Source: DASULK01 sp036381835 (GTDB taxonomy: Bacteria > Actinomycetota > Actinomycetes > Mycobacteriales > Micromonosporaceae). From it: a DNA stretch of 39,684 bases. How positions within the stretch are numbered: position 1 is the stretch's first letter; each line of letters starts with the position of its first letter. The translations under genes and the position numbers were made by a program. The stretch is from positions 1-39,684 of the forward strand of contig DASVCA010000184.1 in NCBI GenBank assembly GCA_036381835.1. Direction: 5' to 3'. Below the pieces are notes generated by a model. That model was not told the origin of the DNA and made no database searches. It was given only the letters and a program-made list of their open reading frames with translations. Shown piece after piece: positions 7,026 through 15,533 of the stretch.

Positions 7026-8873
7026 CTACCGCTCGCTCGCCGCGTCGATCCGCGCCCGCAGCGCGTCCAACTCGGCCCAGAGGACGCCCGGCACCTTGTC
7101 ACCGATCTTCTCGAACCACTCGGTGATCAGCGGCAGCTCGCTGCGCCATTCCTCGGGGTCGACCTTGAGCGCGATCTCCAGTTCCTCGCGGGTCATGTCG
7201 AGCCCTTCGACGTCGATCGCGTCGGGGGTCGGCACCAGTCCGATCGGCGTCTCCACCGCCTCGGCGCGCCCCTCGATGCGCTCGATGATCCACTTCAGGA
7301 CTCGGGAATTCTCGCCGAAGCCCGGCCACACGAATTTGCCGTCCGCGTCCCGGCGGAACCAGTTCACGTAGAAGATCTTCGGCAGCTTGCCGGCGTCGCC
7401 GTCGACGCCCTTGCCGACGTTGATCCAGTGCCGGAAGTAGTCACCGGCGTGGTAGCCGATGAACGGCAACATGGCCATGGGGTCCCGGCGGACCACGCCG
7501 ACCTTCCCGGCGGCCGCGGCGGTCGTCTCGGACGAGAGCGTCGCACCCATGAAGACCCCGTGCACCCAGTCACGGGCCTCGGTCACCAGCGGGATCGTGT
7601 CCTTGCGCCGGCCGCCGAAGAGGATCGCGTCGATCGGCACACCCTTCGGGTCGTCGTACTCGGGCGCGATGATCGGGCACTGCTTGATCGGCGTGCAGAA
7701 CCGGCTGTTCGGGTGGGACGACAGCTCGCCGCTGTCCGGCGTCCAGTCGCGGCCCTTCCAGTCGATCAGGTGGGCCGGCGGCTCGCCCATGCCCTCCCAC
7801 CAGATGTCGCCGTCATCGGTCAGCGCCACGTTGGTGAAGATGGAGTTACCCCGCTCCATCGTCCGCATGGCGTTCGGGTTGGTCTTCCAGTCGGTGCCGG
7901 GGGCCACGCCGAACAGGCCGTACTCCGGGTTGAGGGCGTACAGGCGGCCGTCCTCCCCGAAGCGCATCCAGGCGATGTCGTCACCGATCGTCTCGACCTT
8001 CCAGCCCGGAACCGTCGGCTCCAACATGGCCAGGTTGGTCTTCCCGCACGCCGACGGGAACGCACCGGCCACGTAGTGGACCCGCCCCTCCGGGGAGGTC
8101 AGCTTGAGGATCAGCATGTGCTCGGCGAGCCAACCCTCGTCGCGGGCCATCACACTGGCGATCCGCAGCGAGTAGCACTTCTTGCCGAGCAGCGAGTTGC
8201 CGCCGTACCCGGAGCCGTAGGACCAGATCTCCCGGGTCTCCGGGAAGTGCGAGATGTACTTGGTCTCGTTGCAGGGCCACGGCACGTCCTTCTGGCCGGG
8301 CTCGAGCGGGGCGCCGACCGAGTGCAGCGCCTTGACGAAGGGGGCGTTGTCCCCCATGCCCTGCAGCACCTTGGCGCCCATCCGGGTCATGATGCGCATG
8401 GAGGCGACCACGTACGCGCTGTCGGTGATCTCCACACCGAACATGGGCTGCTCGGCCTCGAGCGGACCCATGCAGAACGGGATGACGTACATGGTCCGCC
8501 CGCGCATGCTCCCCCGGTACAGGTCGGTCATGACGCGCTTCATCTCGTCCGGCGCCATCCAGTTGTTGGTGGGTCCGGCATCGGCCTCGTCCACCGAGCA
8601 GATGAAGGTCCGCTCCTCCACCCGCGCCACATCGCCCGGGTCGGTGCGCGCCCAGAAGGAATTGGGCTTGCGCTCGGGGTTCAGGCGCACCAGCGTGCCG
8701 GCCTCGACGAGTTCGTCGGTCAGTCGCCGCCACTCCTCATCCGACCCGTCCACCCAGACCACCCGGTCGGGGGTGGTCAGTTCCGCGACATCCCTGACCC
8801 AGGCGATCAGCTCGGCGTGATTCGTCGGGGGATTGTCCAGACCCGGGATGCGCGTAGTCGTCGGAGCACTCAT
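7026..8873 (-). CDS. pckG: Phosphoenolpyruvate carboxykinase (GTP)
   Basis: A 615-residue GTP-dependent PEP carboxykinase that converts oxaloacetate plus GTP to PEP, CO2 and GDP, the first committed step of gluconeogenesis. The kinase-1 P-loop with the hyper-reactive cysteine is FPSACGKTN (Cys276, Lys278). The substrate-binding GGNSLLGKKCY segment (about 224-234) and the FGENSRVLKW guanine-pocket region (about 536) are also visible. Length is normal. The ATG at 8873 has GAGGAG 7 nt upstream. The gene is flanked by a 34-bp palindrome after the stop and a long promoter region containing two AAGTCT repeats. With the carboxylase and mutase genes downstream it would complete a propionate-to-PEP route. 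Confidence 0.97.
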   Translation of the reverse strand: MSAPTTTRIPGLDNPPTNHAELIAWVRDVAELTTPDRVVWVDGSDEEWRRLTDELVEAGTLVRLNPERKPNSFWARTDPGDVARVEERTFICSVDEADAGPTNNWMAPDEMKRVMTDLYRGSMRGRTMYVIPFCMGPLEAEQPMFGVEITDSAYVVASMRIMTRMGAKVLQGMGDNAPFVKALHSVGAPLEPGQKDVPWPCNETKYISHFPETREIWSYGSGYGGNSLLGKKCYSLRIASVMARDEGWLAEHMLILKLTSPEGRVHYVAGAFPSACGKTNLAMLEPTVPGWKVETIGDDIAWMRFGEDGRLYALNPEYGLFGVAPGTDWKTNPNAMRTMERGNSIFTNVALTDDGDIWWEGMGEPPAHLIDWKGRDWTPDSGELSSHPNSRFCTPIKQCPIIAPEYDDPKGVPIDAILFGGRRKDTIPLVTEARDWVHGVFMGATLSSETTAAAAGKVGVVRRDPMAMLPFIGYHAGDYFRHWINVGKGVDGDAGKLPKIFYVNWFRRDADGKFVWPGFGENSRVLKWIIERIEGRAEAVETPIGLVPTPDAIDVEGLDMTREELEIALKVDPEEWRSELPLITEWFEKIGDKVPGVLWAELDALRARIDAASER

Positions 8874-9191
8874 GATCCATCTCCTCGTGGTCGACGGTGA
8901 CCCTGCGTGGGAATGCCCGTACCTGCGGGCGCGTAACCGCCGCGCTCGTTTCTAAAGTCTCTTGTTCGGAAGTCTTTGGAGTATCGCTCAGCGTAGAGCG
9001 TCGACCAGCAGCCCGGTGGGCGGTTGTGAAGAACGGCACAAGGTATCACGAATCGTGTCAGTTTGCGACGCAATTATGGTCGCCATGCGCATGTTCGATC
9101 AACAGCCGGATGATCGACGCCAAACCTCGCGTTCCGGCCCAGTCGGCCGGAGGCGGCGGGTGGACGCATCCCGGCCGGTACGCTCAGGCTC
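8874..9191. promoter_or_regulatory. Divergent promoter region between pckG and gtrA1
   Basis: 318 bp without a gene. For pckG (minus strand) it holds GAGGAG before the ATG and two -10-like hexamers, GATACT (8980-8985) and TACGCT (8990-8995). Two direct heptamers, AAAGTCT (8954-8960) and GAAGTCT (8969-8975), are spaced about 15-16 bp and lie just downstream of those hexamers, a plausible operator. An inverted repeat CACGA-A-TCGTG lies at 9047-9057. The right end carries the gtrA1 -10 box. Confidence 0.5.
9179..9184 (+). promoter_or_regulatory. Leaderless -10 box (TACGCT) of gtrA1
   Basis: TACGCT 7 nt before the GTG at 9192. Confidence 0.55.
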
Positions 9192-9728
9192 GTGCCAGTG
9201 ACCGCTACCGGCAGCCAGCCCTCACCATCCGGGACACGACGTGGGCTGATCGGCAGTCTCCTCGACCGCTTCGGCCATCTCATGCACGAGATGGGCAAAT
9301 TCGGCGCGGTCGGCGGGGTGGCGTTCGTGGTCGATCTGGCGTTGTTCAACATCGCCGCGCACAGCCTGCGCATGGAGAGCCTGGCCGCGAAGACCTTGTC
9401 GACGGTGGCCGCGGCGACGGTTGCGTTCATCGGCAACCGCTTCTGGACCTGGCGCCACCGCCCACGCTCCAGCCTCGGCCGCGAATACGTGCTCTACTTC
9501 TTCTTCAACGCGGTCGGCCTGGGCATCGGGCTGGCCTGTCTGGCGATCAGCCACTACGGACTGGGCAGCATCTGGCCTCGGGTGTTCCGCACCCTGCTCG
9601 CGGACAACATCGCGGCGAACATCGTCGGCACCGCCCTCGGCACCCTGTTCCGGTTCTGGTCCTACCGTCGCTTCGTCTTCGTCAGCCCCACCCCGGCCCG
9701 GGCGATGACAGAGCGCGACCGCCGGTGA
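9192..9728 (+). CDS. GtrA family membrane protein (first copy)
   Basis: A 178-residue protein with four hydrophobic helices and the GtrA/DPMS domain. The first helix begins KFGAVGGVAFVVDLALFN, the second ends in the family signature FIGNRFWTWR, and the last precedes the C-terminal FRFWSYRRFVF. Family members are thought to help flip or present polyprenyl-phosphate-linked sugars for cell-surface glycosylation. The N-terminus (about 35 residues) is an unconserved polar extension. A near neighbour (9789-10370) is a paralogue, and the pair sits beside the PH-domain gene and birA, as GtrA-type Rv3277 does in mycobacteria. No glycosyltransferase is encoded nearby. Confidence 0.88.
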   Translation: MPVTATGSQPSPSGTRRGLIGSLLDRFGHLMHEMGKFGAVGGVAFVVDLALFNIAAHSLRMESLAAKTLSTVAAATVAFIGNRFWTWRHRPRSSLGREYVLYFFFNAVGLGIGLACLAISHYGLGSIWPRVFRTLLADNIAANIVGTALGTLFRFWSYRRFVFVSPTPARAMTERDRR

Positions 9729-9776
9729 GCCGCACCGCACGTCCACGATCGGCACACCGCGACCAGGCGGCTCCCG

Positions 9777-9782
9777 TACGCT
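9777..9782 (+). promoter_or_regulatory. Leaderless -10 box (TACGCT) of gtrA2
   Basis: TACGCT 6 nt before the ATG at 9789, so the second GtrA gene appears to have its own promoter rather than relying on gtrA1. Confidence 0.55.
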
Positions 9783-9788
9783 GAGCGA

Positions 9789-10370
9789 ATGCGCGTACTC
9801 CGCTTCCTGCCCGCCCGCTGGCAGAAGCTCACTCAGGAGGTGCTGAAGTTCGGGGCGGTCGGCGGCATCAACACCCTGCTGAACTACGCGGTGTTCAACG
9901 TCCTCGTACTGACCGTCTTCGTCGGCGGAGAGCTGAAGGCGACCGTCATCGCCGCCCTCGTCGCCACCTGCTCCTCGTACCTGATGAACCGGTACTGGAC
10001 GTACCGGGACCGGCCACGGCGGGCGATGCGGCACGAGTCCATACTGTTCTTCCTGCTGAACACGGTAGGGCTGGTCATCGAGCTCGGGGTGCTGGGCCTG
10101 GTCAAGTACGGCTTCGGCATCACGAATCTGCTGATGCTCAACGTGGCCAAGACCGCGGGCCTGACGCTGGCCACCGCCTTCCGGTTCTGGTCCTACCGAA
10201 CCTGGGTGTTCAAGCCGGCCGAGCCCGACACCGCGCCGGCGACCGTGCCGCAGGCGGAGTACGCGCGAGCCGACGAGCCACCCCGGCCCGCCGACAAGAT
10301 CGACACGACGGTGGGCGCCGGGTGGGCCATCGGGTTGGAGATCGGCGAACGGCCGGTCGCCACCCGCTGA
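9789..10370 (+). CDS. GtrA family membrane protein (second copy)
   Basis: A 193-residue paralogue of the preceding gene. It has the same four-helix plan: KFGAVGGINTLLNYAVFN at the start, LMNRYWTYRDRPR as the signature after helix two, and FRFWSYRTWVF after helix four. The polar C-terminal tail of about 50 residues is unrelated to that of the first copy. The two proteins may work as a pair in lipid-linked sugar translocation, but this is inference from the family. The ATG at 9789 follows its own TACGCT. The stop at 10370 is followed by a strong bidirectional hairpin. Confidence 0.88.
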   Translation: MRVLRFLPARWQKLTQEVLKFGAVGGINTLLNYAVFNVLVLTVFVGGELKATVIAALVATCSSYLMNRYWTYRDRPRRAMRHESILFFLLNTVGLVIELGVLGLVKYGFGITNLLMLNVAKTAGLTLATAFRFWSYRTWVFKPAEPDTAPATVPQAEYARADEPPRPADKIDTTVGAGWAIGLEIGERPVATR

Positions 10371-10397
10371 CCGAGCAGGCGCTCAGGATCGGGTTCC

Positions 10398-10439
10398 CGT
10401 GGCGATCGGTGGTCGCGAGCGCGGCCACCGATCGCCACG
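10398..10439. terminator. Bidirectional hairpin terminator between gtrA2 and the PH-domain gene
   Basis: A 15-bp perfect stem (10398-10412 with 10425-10439) extended by four more pairs including one G-U, closing on a GAGC loop. It fills the 72-bp gap between two convergent stops (10370 and 10443) and can serve both. There is no U-tract. Confidence 0.85.
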
Positions 10440-10442
10440 TTG

Positions 10443-11015
10443 TCACTTCTCGCTGGGCTGCTTCGGGTCGCCCTCCCTCAGTTCGGTGATGATCTCGCGC
10501 ATCTCGTCGTCGCCGAGCGAGTGCTTGTCATGATGCGCATCGATCAGTTCATAGAGCGTGGTCTGCACCCGTTGCACCCGCGGAATGTCGACGAGCACGG
10601 TCTGGCCGCGCTCCCCGGCCGACTCGATGGTCAGCGTTCCGCAACCGAGCAGCCGTTCGACGAACCGCTGGCTCATCGAGTGGTCGTTGACCCGGGTCAG
10701 CGGAATGTCCCGGCGTTCCCGGGCGAAGACCCCGTGCTGCAAGACCACCCGCTCGTTGGTGAACACGTAATGGGTCGTCCGCCAGACCAGCAGCGGCCAG
10801 ATGGTGAGCCAGACCACCAGCACCGCGGCGACCGCCGCGACCGCGTAACGCCCGATCGTGCCGCCGGTGTCGTCCGGCAGCAGAACCAGGGCGGCCACCA
10901 CCGCGGCGACGGCCAGGATCAGAACCAGCACCGGCCGGATCAGAGTCTTCCAGTGTGGATGCAGGTGTAGTACGACATGCTCGTCCTTCGTCAGCATGTC
11001 CTCGGGAAACGCCAC
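10443..11015 (-). CDS. PH domain-containing membrane protein (DUF304 type)
   Basis: A 190-residue protein with two adjacent membrane helices (about residues 28-45 and 52-75) followed by a bacterial PH-like domain (YVFTNERVVLQHG, RRDIPLTRVNDHS, GTLTIESAGE). The C-terminal acidic helix ends near the stop. It is the counterpart of Rv3278c, which also sits next to birA. The GTG at 11015 is chosen because AGGAGG is 7 nt upstream; the frame stays open far beyond it with no recognisable protein. Role unknown; PH-like DUF304 proteins are membrane associated. Confidence 0.87.
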   Translation of the reverse strand: MAFPEDMLTKDEHVVLHLHPHWKTLIRPVLVLILAVAAVVAALVLLPDDTGGTIGRYAVAAVAAVLVVWLTIWPLLVWRTTHYVFTNERVVLQHGVFARERRDIPLTRVNDHSMSQRFVERLLGCGTLTIESAGERGQTVLVDIPRVQRVQTTLYELIDAHHDKHSLGDDEMREIITELREGDPKQPSEK

Positions 11016-11101
11016 CCGTACCTCCTCGCGACGCGAATGTTCGCGCTGACCGTAGCCGGTCCACCCGCGCCGCGGGCTCAACCGATCGTCGCGTGTCGAG
11101 C

Positions 11102-11971
11102 TCAGCGCAGGTGCAACACGTCGCCGGCCGCGACCGTGTGCTCCCCGTCCACGGCACGCACCACCAGTCGCCCGCTGTCGTCGACGGTGACCGCGGTGCC
11201 GATCAGCTCGACACCGCCCGGAATGAGCACCCGCACCTCGCGGCCGAGGGTCCGGCACCACCGCAGGTACGCCTCGTGCAACCCGCTCGCCCGCGGGTTG
11301 CCGGCCGCGCGCCGCCAACGGTCGTACCAGTCGGCCAGGCCGCGCAACAAGCCCCGCAACAGCGGGTCCCGATCGGTGAGCTTCGCCCCGGCCAGTTGTA
11401 GGGAGGTGGCGGGCAGGCCGGTCGGGTTGGCGGGCAGCTCCTCGGCGCGCAGTGTGACGTTCAGACCGATGCCGATCACGACCGCCGGCGGACGGGGGTC
11501 GGTGGGGACCGCCTCGGCGAGGATGCCGGCGCATTTCGCGTCGCCCACGAGCAGATCGTTGGGCCACTTCAGCCCCGCGTCGACCGCCGCCAGCCGGGCG
11601 ACGGTCTCGGCGAGCGCGACCCCGGCCAGCAGCGGCAGCCAGCCGTAGGTGGTGGCGGGCGCGGGCAGCCATCCCCGCTCCGGATCGGACTCACCGGGAC
11701 GCAGCAGAACGCTGGTGGCGATGCCGGCGCGCGGCGGCGACTGCCAGGTCCGCCCGTGCCGGCCGCGGCCCGCCGTCTGCCGTTCGGCGACGATCACCAG
11801 CCCGGCCGGTTCACCGGCCTGCGCCGCTCGGATCGCGTCGGCGTTGGTGGATCCCGTCTCGGTCCGCAGCTCCAACCGTCGCCACGGCCCGTACGGGGCG
11901 GTCAGCGCCCGCTGCAGGGCCTGCGCGCGCAGCGGCGGGCGGTCCAGATCGGTGTACGGTGAGCCGGCCAC
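11102..11971 (-). CDS. birA: Biotin--[acetyl-CoA-carboxylase] ligase
   Basis: A 289-residue biotin protein ligase that activates biotin as biotinyl-AMP and attaches it to the lysine of the carboxyl carrier domain. The signature GRGRHGRTW (about 75-83), the biotin-contact ETGSTNADA (about 38) and the KWPNDLLV segment are present. The C-terminal beta-barrel cap follows (GTAVTVDDSGRLVV). There is no N-terminal winged helix, so it is a ligase without repressor function. It is divergent from the carboxylase beta gene and its substrate, the alpha subunit, lies about 7 kb away. The GTG start at 11971 has TAGGCT 6 nt upstream. Confidence 0.95.
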   Translation of the reverse strand: MAGSPYTDLDRPPLRAQALQRALTAPYGPWRRLELRTETGSTNADAIRAAQAGEPAGLVIVAERQTAGRGRHGRTWQSPPRAGIATSVLLRPGESDPERGWLPAPATTYGWLPLLAGVALAETVARLAAVDAGLKWPNDLLVGDAKCAGILAEAVPTDPRPPAVVIGIGLNVTLRAEELPANPTGLPATSLQLAGAKLTDRDPLLRGLLRGLADWYDRWRRAAGNPRASGLHEAYLRWCRTLGREVRVLIPGGVELIGTAVTVDDSGRLVVRAVDGEHTVAAGDVLHLR

Positions 11972-11977
11972 CCGGAC

Positions 11978-11983
11978 AGCCTA
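11978..11983 (-). promoter_or_regulatory. Leaderless -10 box (TAGGCT) of birA
   Basis: TAGGCT on the minus strand, 6 nt before the GTG at 11971. Confidence 0.55.
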
Positions 11984-12079
11984 AGCGGGGTGCCCGGGCT
12001 CGTCAGCCGCCTGGGACGACGGTGTGCCCGACCCGCCGACCACCGCCACAAGATCGACATCGCGGATCGGGCACCGGGT

Positions 12080-12085
12080 TACCAT
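12080..12085 (+). promoter_or_regulatory. Leaderless -10 box (TACCAT) of the carboxylase beta gene
   Basis: TACCAT 7 nt before the GTG at 12093. It supports that start over longer in-frame forms such as 12024. Confidence 0.55.
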
Positions 12086-12092
12086 CCTGACC

Positions 12093-13688
12093 GTGACTGG
12101 TCATGTGGGTGAGCGGCAGAGCCCGACGGAGATCGATATCCACACCACCGCCGGGAAGATCGCCGACCTGAAGCGGCGCATCGACGAGGCGGTGCACGCC
12201 GGCTCGGCGCGCGCGGTGGAACGCCAACACGCGCGGGGGAAGAAGACCGCTCGGGAGCGGATCGAGCTGCTGCTCGATCCCGGCTCGTTCGTCGAACTGG
12301 ACGAGTTGGCACGGCACCGGTCGACCAACTTCGGACTGGACCGCACCCGCCCGTACGGCGACGGTGTGGTCACCGGATACGGCACCATCGACGGCCGCCA
12401 GGTCTGCGTGTTCGCCCAGGACTTCACCGTCTTCGGCGGCTCCCTCGGCGAGGTCTTCGGCGAGAAGATCGTCAAGGTGATGGACCTGGCCATGAAGCTC
12501 GGCTGCCCGGTGATCGGCATCAACGACTCCGGGGGCGCACGCATCCAGGAGGGCGTGGTCAGCCTCGGCCTCTACGGCGAGATCTTCTTCCGCAACGTCC
12601 GAGCCAGCGGCGTGATCCCACAGATATCGCTGATCATGGGTCCCTGCGCCGGCGGCGCGGTCTACTCCCCCGCGGTCACCGACTTCACCGTCATGGTGGA
12701 CCAGACCTCTCACATGTTCATCACCGGCCCGGACGTGATCAAGACGGTGACCGGGGAGGACGTCGGCATGGAGGAGCTGGGCGGGGCCCGCACCCACAAC
12801 ACCCGCAGCGGCAACGCCCACTACCTGGCCGCGGACGAGGAAGACGCCATCGAATACGTGCGGGCGCTGCTGTCCTACCTGCCGAGCAACAACATGGAGG
12901 AGCCGCCGGCCTTCGACGTCACCGCCGACCTGGGGGCGGATCCGGAGCTGGACACGCTGATCCCGGACTCACCGAACCAGCCCTACGACATGCACCGGGT
13001 CATCGAGCATGTGCTGGACGACGGCGAGTTCCTCGAGGTGCAGCCGCTGTACGCGCAGAACATCATCGTCGGCTTCGGCCGGGTGGAGGGCCGCCCGGTG
13101 GGCGTGGTCGCCAACCAGCCGATGCACTTCGCCGGCACCCTGGACATCGCCGCATCGGAGAAGGCCGCCCGGTTCGTCCGCACCTGCGACGCCTTCAACA
13201 TCCCGATCCTGACCTTCGTGGACGTGCCCGGATTCCTGCCCGGCACCAGCCAGGAATGGGACGGCATCATCCGGCGGGGAGCCAAGCTGATCTACGCCTA
13301 CGCCGAGGCCACCGTGCCGAAGGTCACCGTGATCACCCGAAAGGCCTACGGCGGGGCCTACGACGTGATGGGCTCCAAGCACCTCGGCGCCGACCTCAAC
13401 TTCGCCTGGCCCACCGCGCAGATCGCGGTGATGGGGGCGCAGGGCGCGGTGAACATCCTCTACCGCTCCGAGCTCGCCGAAACCGAGAACCCGGAGGCGC
13501 TGCGCGCGCAGCTGATCCAGGAGTACGAGGACACCCTCGCCAACCCGTACATCGCCGCCGAGCGCGGCTACGTGGACGCGGTCATCGTGCCATCCGAGAC
13601 CCGGGCGCACATCGTCCGCGGCCTTCGGCTGCTACGCACCAAGCGCGAGACCTTGCCGCCGAAGAAGCACGGCAACATCCCCTTGTAG
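12093..13688 (+). CDS. pccB: Propionyl-CoA carboxylase-type acyl-CoA carboxylase beta subunit
   Basis: A 531-residue carboxyltransferase subunit that moves CO2 from carboxybiotin to an acyl-CoA. Two crotonase-like halves are seen: the N-half has INDSGGARIQEGV and GPCAGGAVYSPA, the C-half has FVDVPGFLPG and GGAYDVMGSKHLGAD. The Asp in GGAYDVMG (Asp424) corresponds to the residue that favours propionyl-CoA in Streptomyces PccB, where the acetyl-CoA-accepting paralogue has Ile. The C-terminus PPKKHGNIPL is typical of PccB. The GTG at 12093 is chosen on leaderless geometry and on similarity of the IDIHTTAGKIADL start region. Partners are the epsilon subunit (15534) and alpha (19142). Confidence 0.95.
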   Translation: MTGHVGERQSPTEIDIHTTAGKIADLKRRIDEAVHAGSARAVERQHARGKKTARERIELLLDPGSFVELDELARHRSTNFGLDRTRPYGDGVVTGYGTIDGRQVCVFAQDFTVFGGSLGEVFGEKIVKVMDLAMKLGCPVIGINDSGGARIQEGVVSLGLYGEIFFRNVRASGVIPQISLIMGPCAGGAVYSPAVTDFTVMVDQTSHMFITGPDVIKTVTGEDVGMEELGGARTHNTRSGNAHYLAADEEDAIEYVRALLSYLPSNNMEEPPAFDVTADLGADPELDTLIPDSPNQPYDMHRVIEHVLDDGEFLEVQPLYAQNIIVGFGRVEGRPVGVVANQPMHFAGTLDIAASEKAARFVRTCDAFNIPILTFVDVPGFLPGTSQEWDGIIRRGAKLIYAYAEATVPKVTVITRKAYGGAYDVMGSKHLGADLNFAWPTAQIAVMGAQGAVNILYRSELAETENPEALRAQLIQEYEDTLANPYIAAERGYVDAVIVPSETRAHIVRGLRLLRTKRETLPPKKHGNIPL

Positions 13689-13698
13689 CCGCGCACGG

Positions 13699-13728
13699 CG
13701 CGACGCCCGCGCGCGTACCCGCGTCGCG
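13699..13728. terminator. Hairpin between convergent pccB and MFS genes
   Basis: CGCGACGC (13699-13706) and GCGTCGCG (13721-13728) form an 8-bp stem with a 14-nt loop in the 57-bp gap between two convergent stops. Confidence 0.5.
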
Positions 13729-13745
13729 GCCGCCGGGCACAACCG

Positions 13746-15389
13746 TCAGGGTCGCGACGCGGGGACCGGTTCGCCGACCACGCCCGGCGCGCCCTCGACG
13801 CTGCCGCCGCCGACGCCGACGTGGGCCGGCGGCCGGGCCGGCGGCTCGTCGGGGCCGCCGCGCTCCAGCGTGGTCGCCAACGGCTTCTCCACGATGAAGG
13901 CGAGCAGCAGCGCCGCGACGACGACCAGCGGGGCGAGGACGACGAAGATCGGCATCAGCGCGTCGTTGTACGAGGCGATGATCGGTTCCTTCAGCGGGTC
14001 GGGCAACGCGTTGACCGCCGCCGGGGTGAACGAGTCGGCGGCCCCCGCGCCCGCGCCAGCCGGGTTCGCCGGCAGTCGCTCGGCGAGCAGACCGGTCAAC
14101 CGGGTGGCGAACACGCTTCCCACCATCCCGGACCCCAGGGTGGCGCCGATCTGGCGGAAGTAGTTGTTGGCCGCCGTCGCCGTGCCGACCTCCCGCAGCG
14201 GGAACGAGTTCTGCACGATCAGCACGAGCAGCTGCATGCTCGGGCCGAGACCGGCGCCCATCACCGCGATGTAGCCGCAGATCAGCCAGATCGAGGTGTC
14301 CGGTTCCATCGTCGACAGCGCCACCGTCGCCCCACCCACGACGATCGGGCCGGCGACGGTCAGCCACTTGTACCGGCCGGTGCGGCTCACGTACTGCCCG
14401 GAGACGATCGCGGTCAACAGCAGCGCACCCATCATCGGAACCATGAGCAGCCCGGAGACGGCGGCGCTGGCTCCGGTCACCATCTGCAGGTAGGTCGGCA
14501 GGTACGCGATGGTGCCGAACATCGCGACCCCGATGATCAGGCCGGCCGTGGTGGTCAGGTTGAAGTTGCGGTCTCGGAACAGATGCAGCGGCATGATCGG
14601 TTCCGCCGCCCGCCGCTCGACGTACACGAACGCGAAACCGGTCACCACGGTCAACGCGATCATTCCGAGGATGAGCGGGGAGGTCCAGGCGTACTCGCTG
14701 CCGCCCCAGGTGCTCACCAGCACGAGGCAGGTGGTGCCGACGCTGAGCAGGGCCATGCCCGGATAGTCGATGCGCGGCCGGATCCCGGCGGTGCGGGGCA
14801 GGCGGAGCAGGAAGACCGCGGCGAGCAGGGCGAGCGCACCGAGCGGCAGGTTGATCCAGAACGCCCAGCGCCAGCCGGGGCCTTCGGTGAACCAGCCGCC
14901 GAGCAGCGGCCCGGCCACCGAGGAGAAGGCGAACACCCCGCCCATGACGCCCATGTAGCGGCCGCGCTCCCGGGCCGGCACAACGTCGGCGACGATCGCC
15001 TGCGCCAGGATGATCAAACCACCGCCGCCGAGTCCCTGGATCGCTCGTCCGACGATGAGCCAGGTCATGTTTTCGGCGAGTCCGCCGACCACGGACCCGG
15101 CCATGAACAGGATGATCGCGATGATCAGCAGACCCTTGCGTCCGACGAGGTCGCCCATCTTGCCGTAGACCGGCATCGCGATGGTCGAGGCCAGGATGAA
15201 CGCGGTGATCACCCACAGCATCTGGTCGACGCCGTGCAACTCACCGACCATCGTCGGCAGCGCGGTGCCGAGCACCGTCTGATTCAGCGACGACAGCAGC
15301 ATCGTGAGCATCAGCCCGGAGAACAGCAGCATGAGACTGCGCTTGGCGTCCGTCGTCCGCGCCGCCGGCACCGCCGTGTTGTCTGCCAT
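13746..15389 (-). CDS. DHA2-family MFS drug/proton antiporter
   Basis: A 547-residue transporter with about 14 membrane helices, as in EmrB/QacA. Family motifs are visible: LNQTVLGTALPTM in helix 1, VYGKMGDLVGRKG (motif A) after helix 2, and the Pro/Gly-rich SSVAGPLLGGW (motif C) in helix 5. A periplasmic loop near residues 455-490 and a Pro-rich cytoplasmic tail end the protein. The ATG at 15389 has GGAAGG about 6 nt upstream; the open frame continues upstream without a stop but has no transporter sequence. It lies opposite to and between the carboxylase beta and epsilon genes. Substrate unknown. Confidence 0.93.
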   Translation of the reverse strand: MADNTAVPAARTTDAKRSLMLLFSGLMLTMLLSSLNQTVLGTALPTMVGELHGVDQMLWVITAFILASTIAMPVYGKMGDLVGRKGLLIIAIILFMAGSVVGGLAENMTWLIVGRAIQGLGGGGLIILAQAIVADVVPARERGRYMGVMGGVFAFSSVAGPLLGGWFTEGPGWRWAFWINLPLGALALLAAVFLLRLPRTAGIRPRIDYPGMALLSVGTTCLVLVSTWGGSEYAWTSPLILGMIALTVVTGFAFVYVERRAAEPIMPLHLFRDRNFNLTTTAGLIIGVAMFGTIAYLPTYLQMVTGASAAVSGLLMVPMMGALLLTAIVSGQYVSRTGRYKWLTVAGPIVVGGATVALSTMEPDTSIWLICGYIAVMGAGLGPSMQLLVLIVQNSFPLREVGTATAANNYFRQIGATLGSGMVGSVFATRLTGLLAERLPANPAGAGAGAADSFTPAAVNALPDPLKEPIIASYNDALMPIFVVLAPLVVVAALLLAFIVEKPLATTLERGGPDEPPARPPAHVGVGGGSVEGAPGVVGEPVPASRP

Positions 15390-15521
15390 CACACCTTCCG
15401 TGCAATCTGCTTGACCAGGGAGATCGCCCGGTCGAGGGGAGCCCGTTCGCGCAGTGAGTCCGCCCACAGCGGCGGCCGGTCGCGGCCGACGCCGGGTCCG
15501 ACCGCGCGCGGTGCCACATCG

Positions 15522-15527
15522 TACGCT
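15522..15527 (+). promoter_or_regulatory. Leaderless -10 box (TACGCT) of the epsilon subunit gene
   Basis: TACGCT 6 nt before the ATG at 15534. It gives the epsilon gene a promoter independent of the distant beta gene. Confidence 0.55.
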
Positions 15528-15533
15528 CGTCCC

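Noticed and set aside
6981..8900. Very long plus-strand open frames opposite pckG, and likewise opposite the mutase (32500-34413) and the first ABC gene (22448-24235, minus)
   Set aside because: They are antisense mirrors of high-GC3 genes, His/Arg/Gly/Pro-rich with no domain or start signal.
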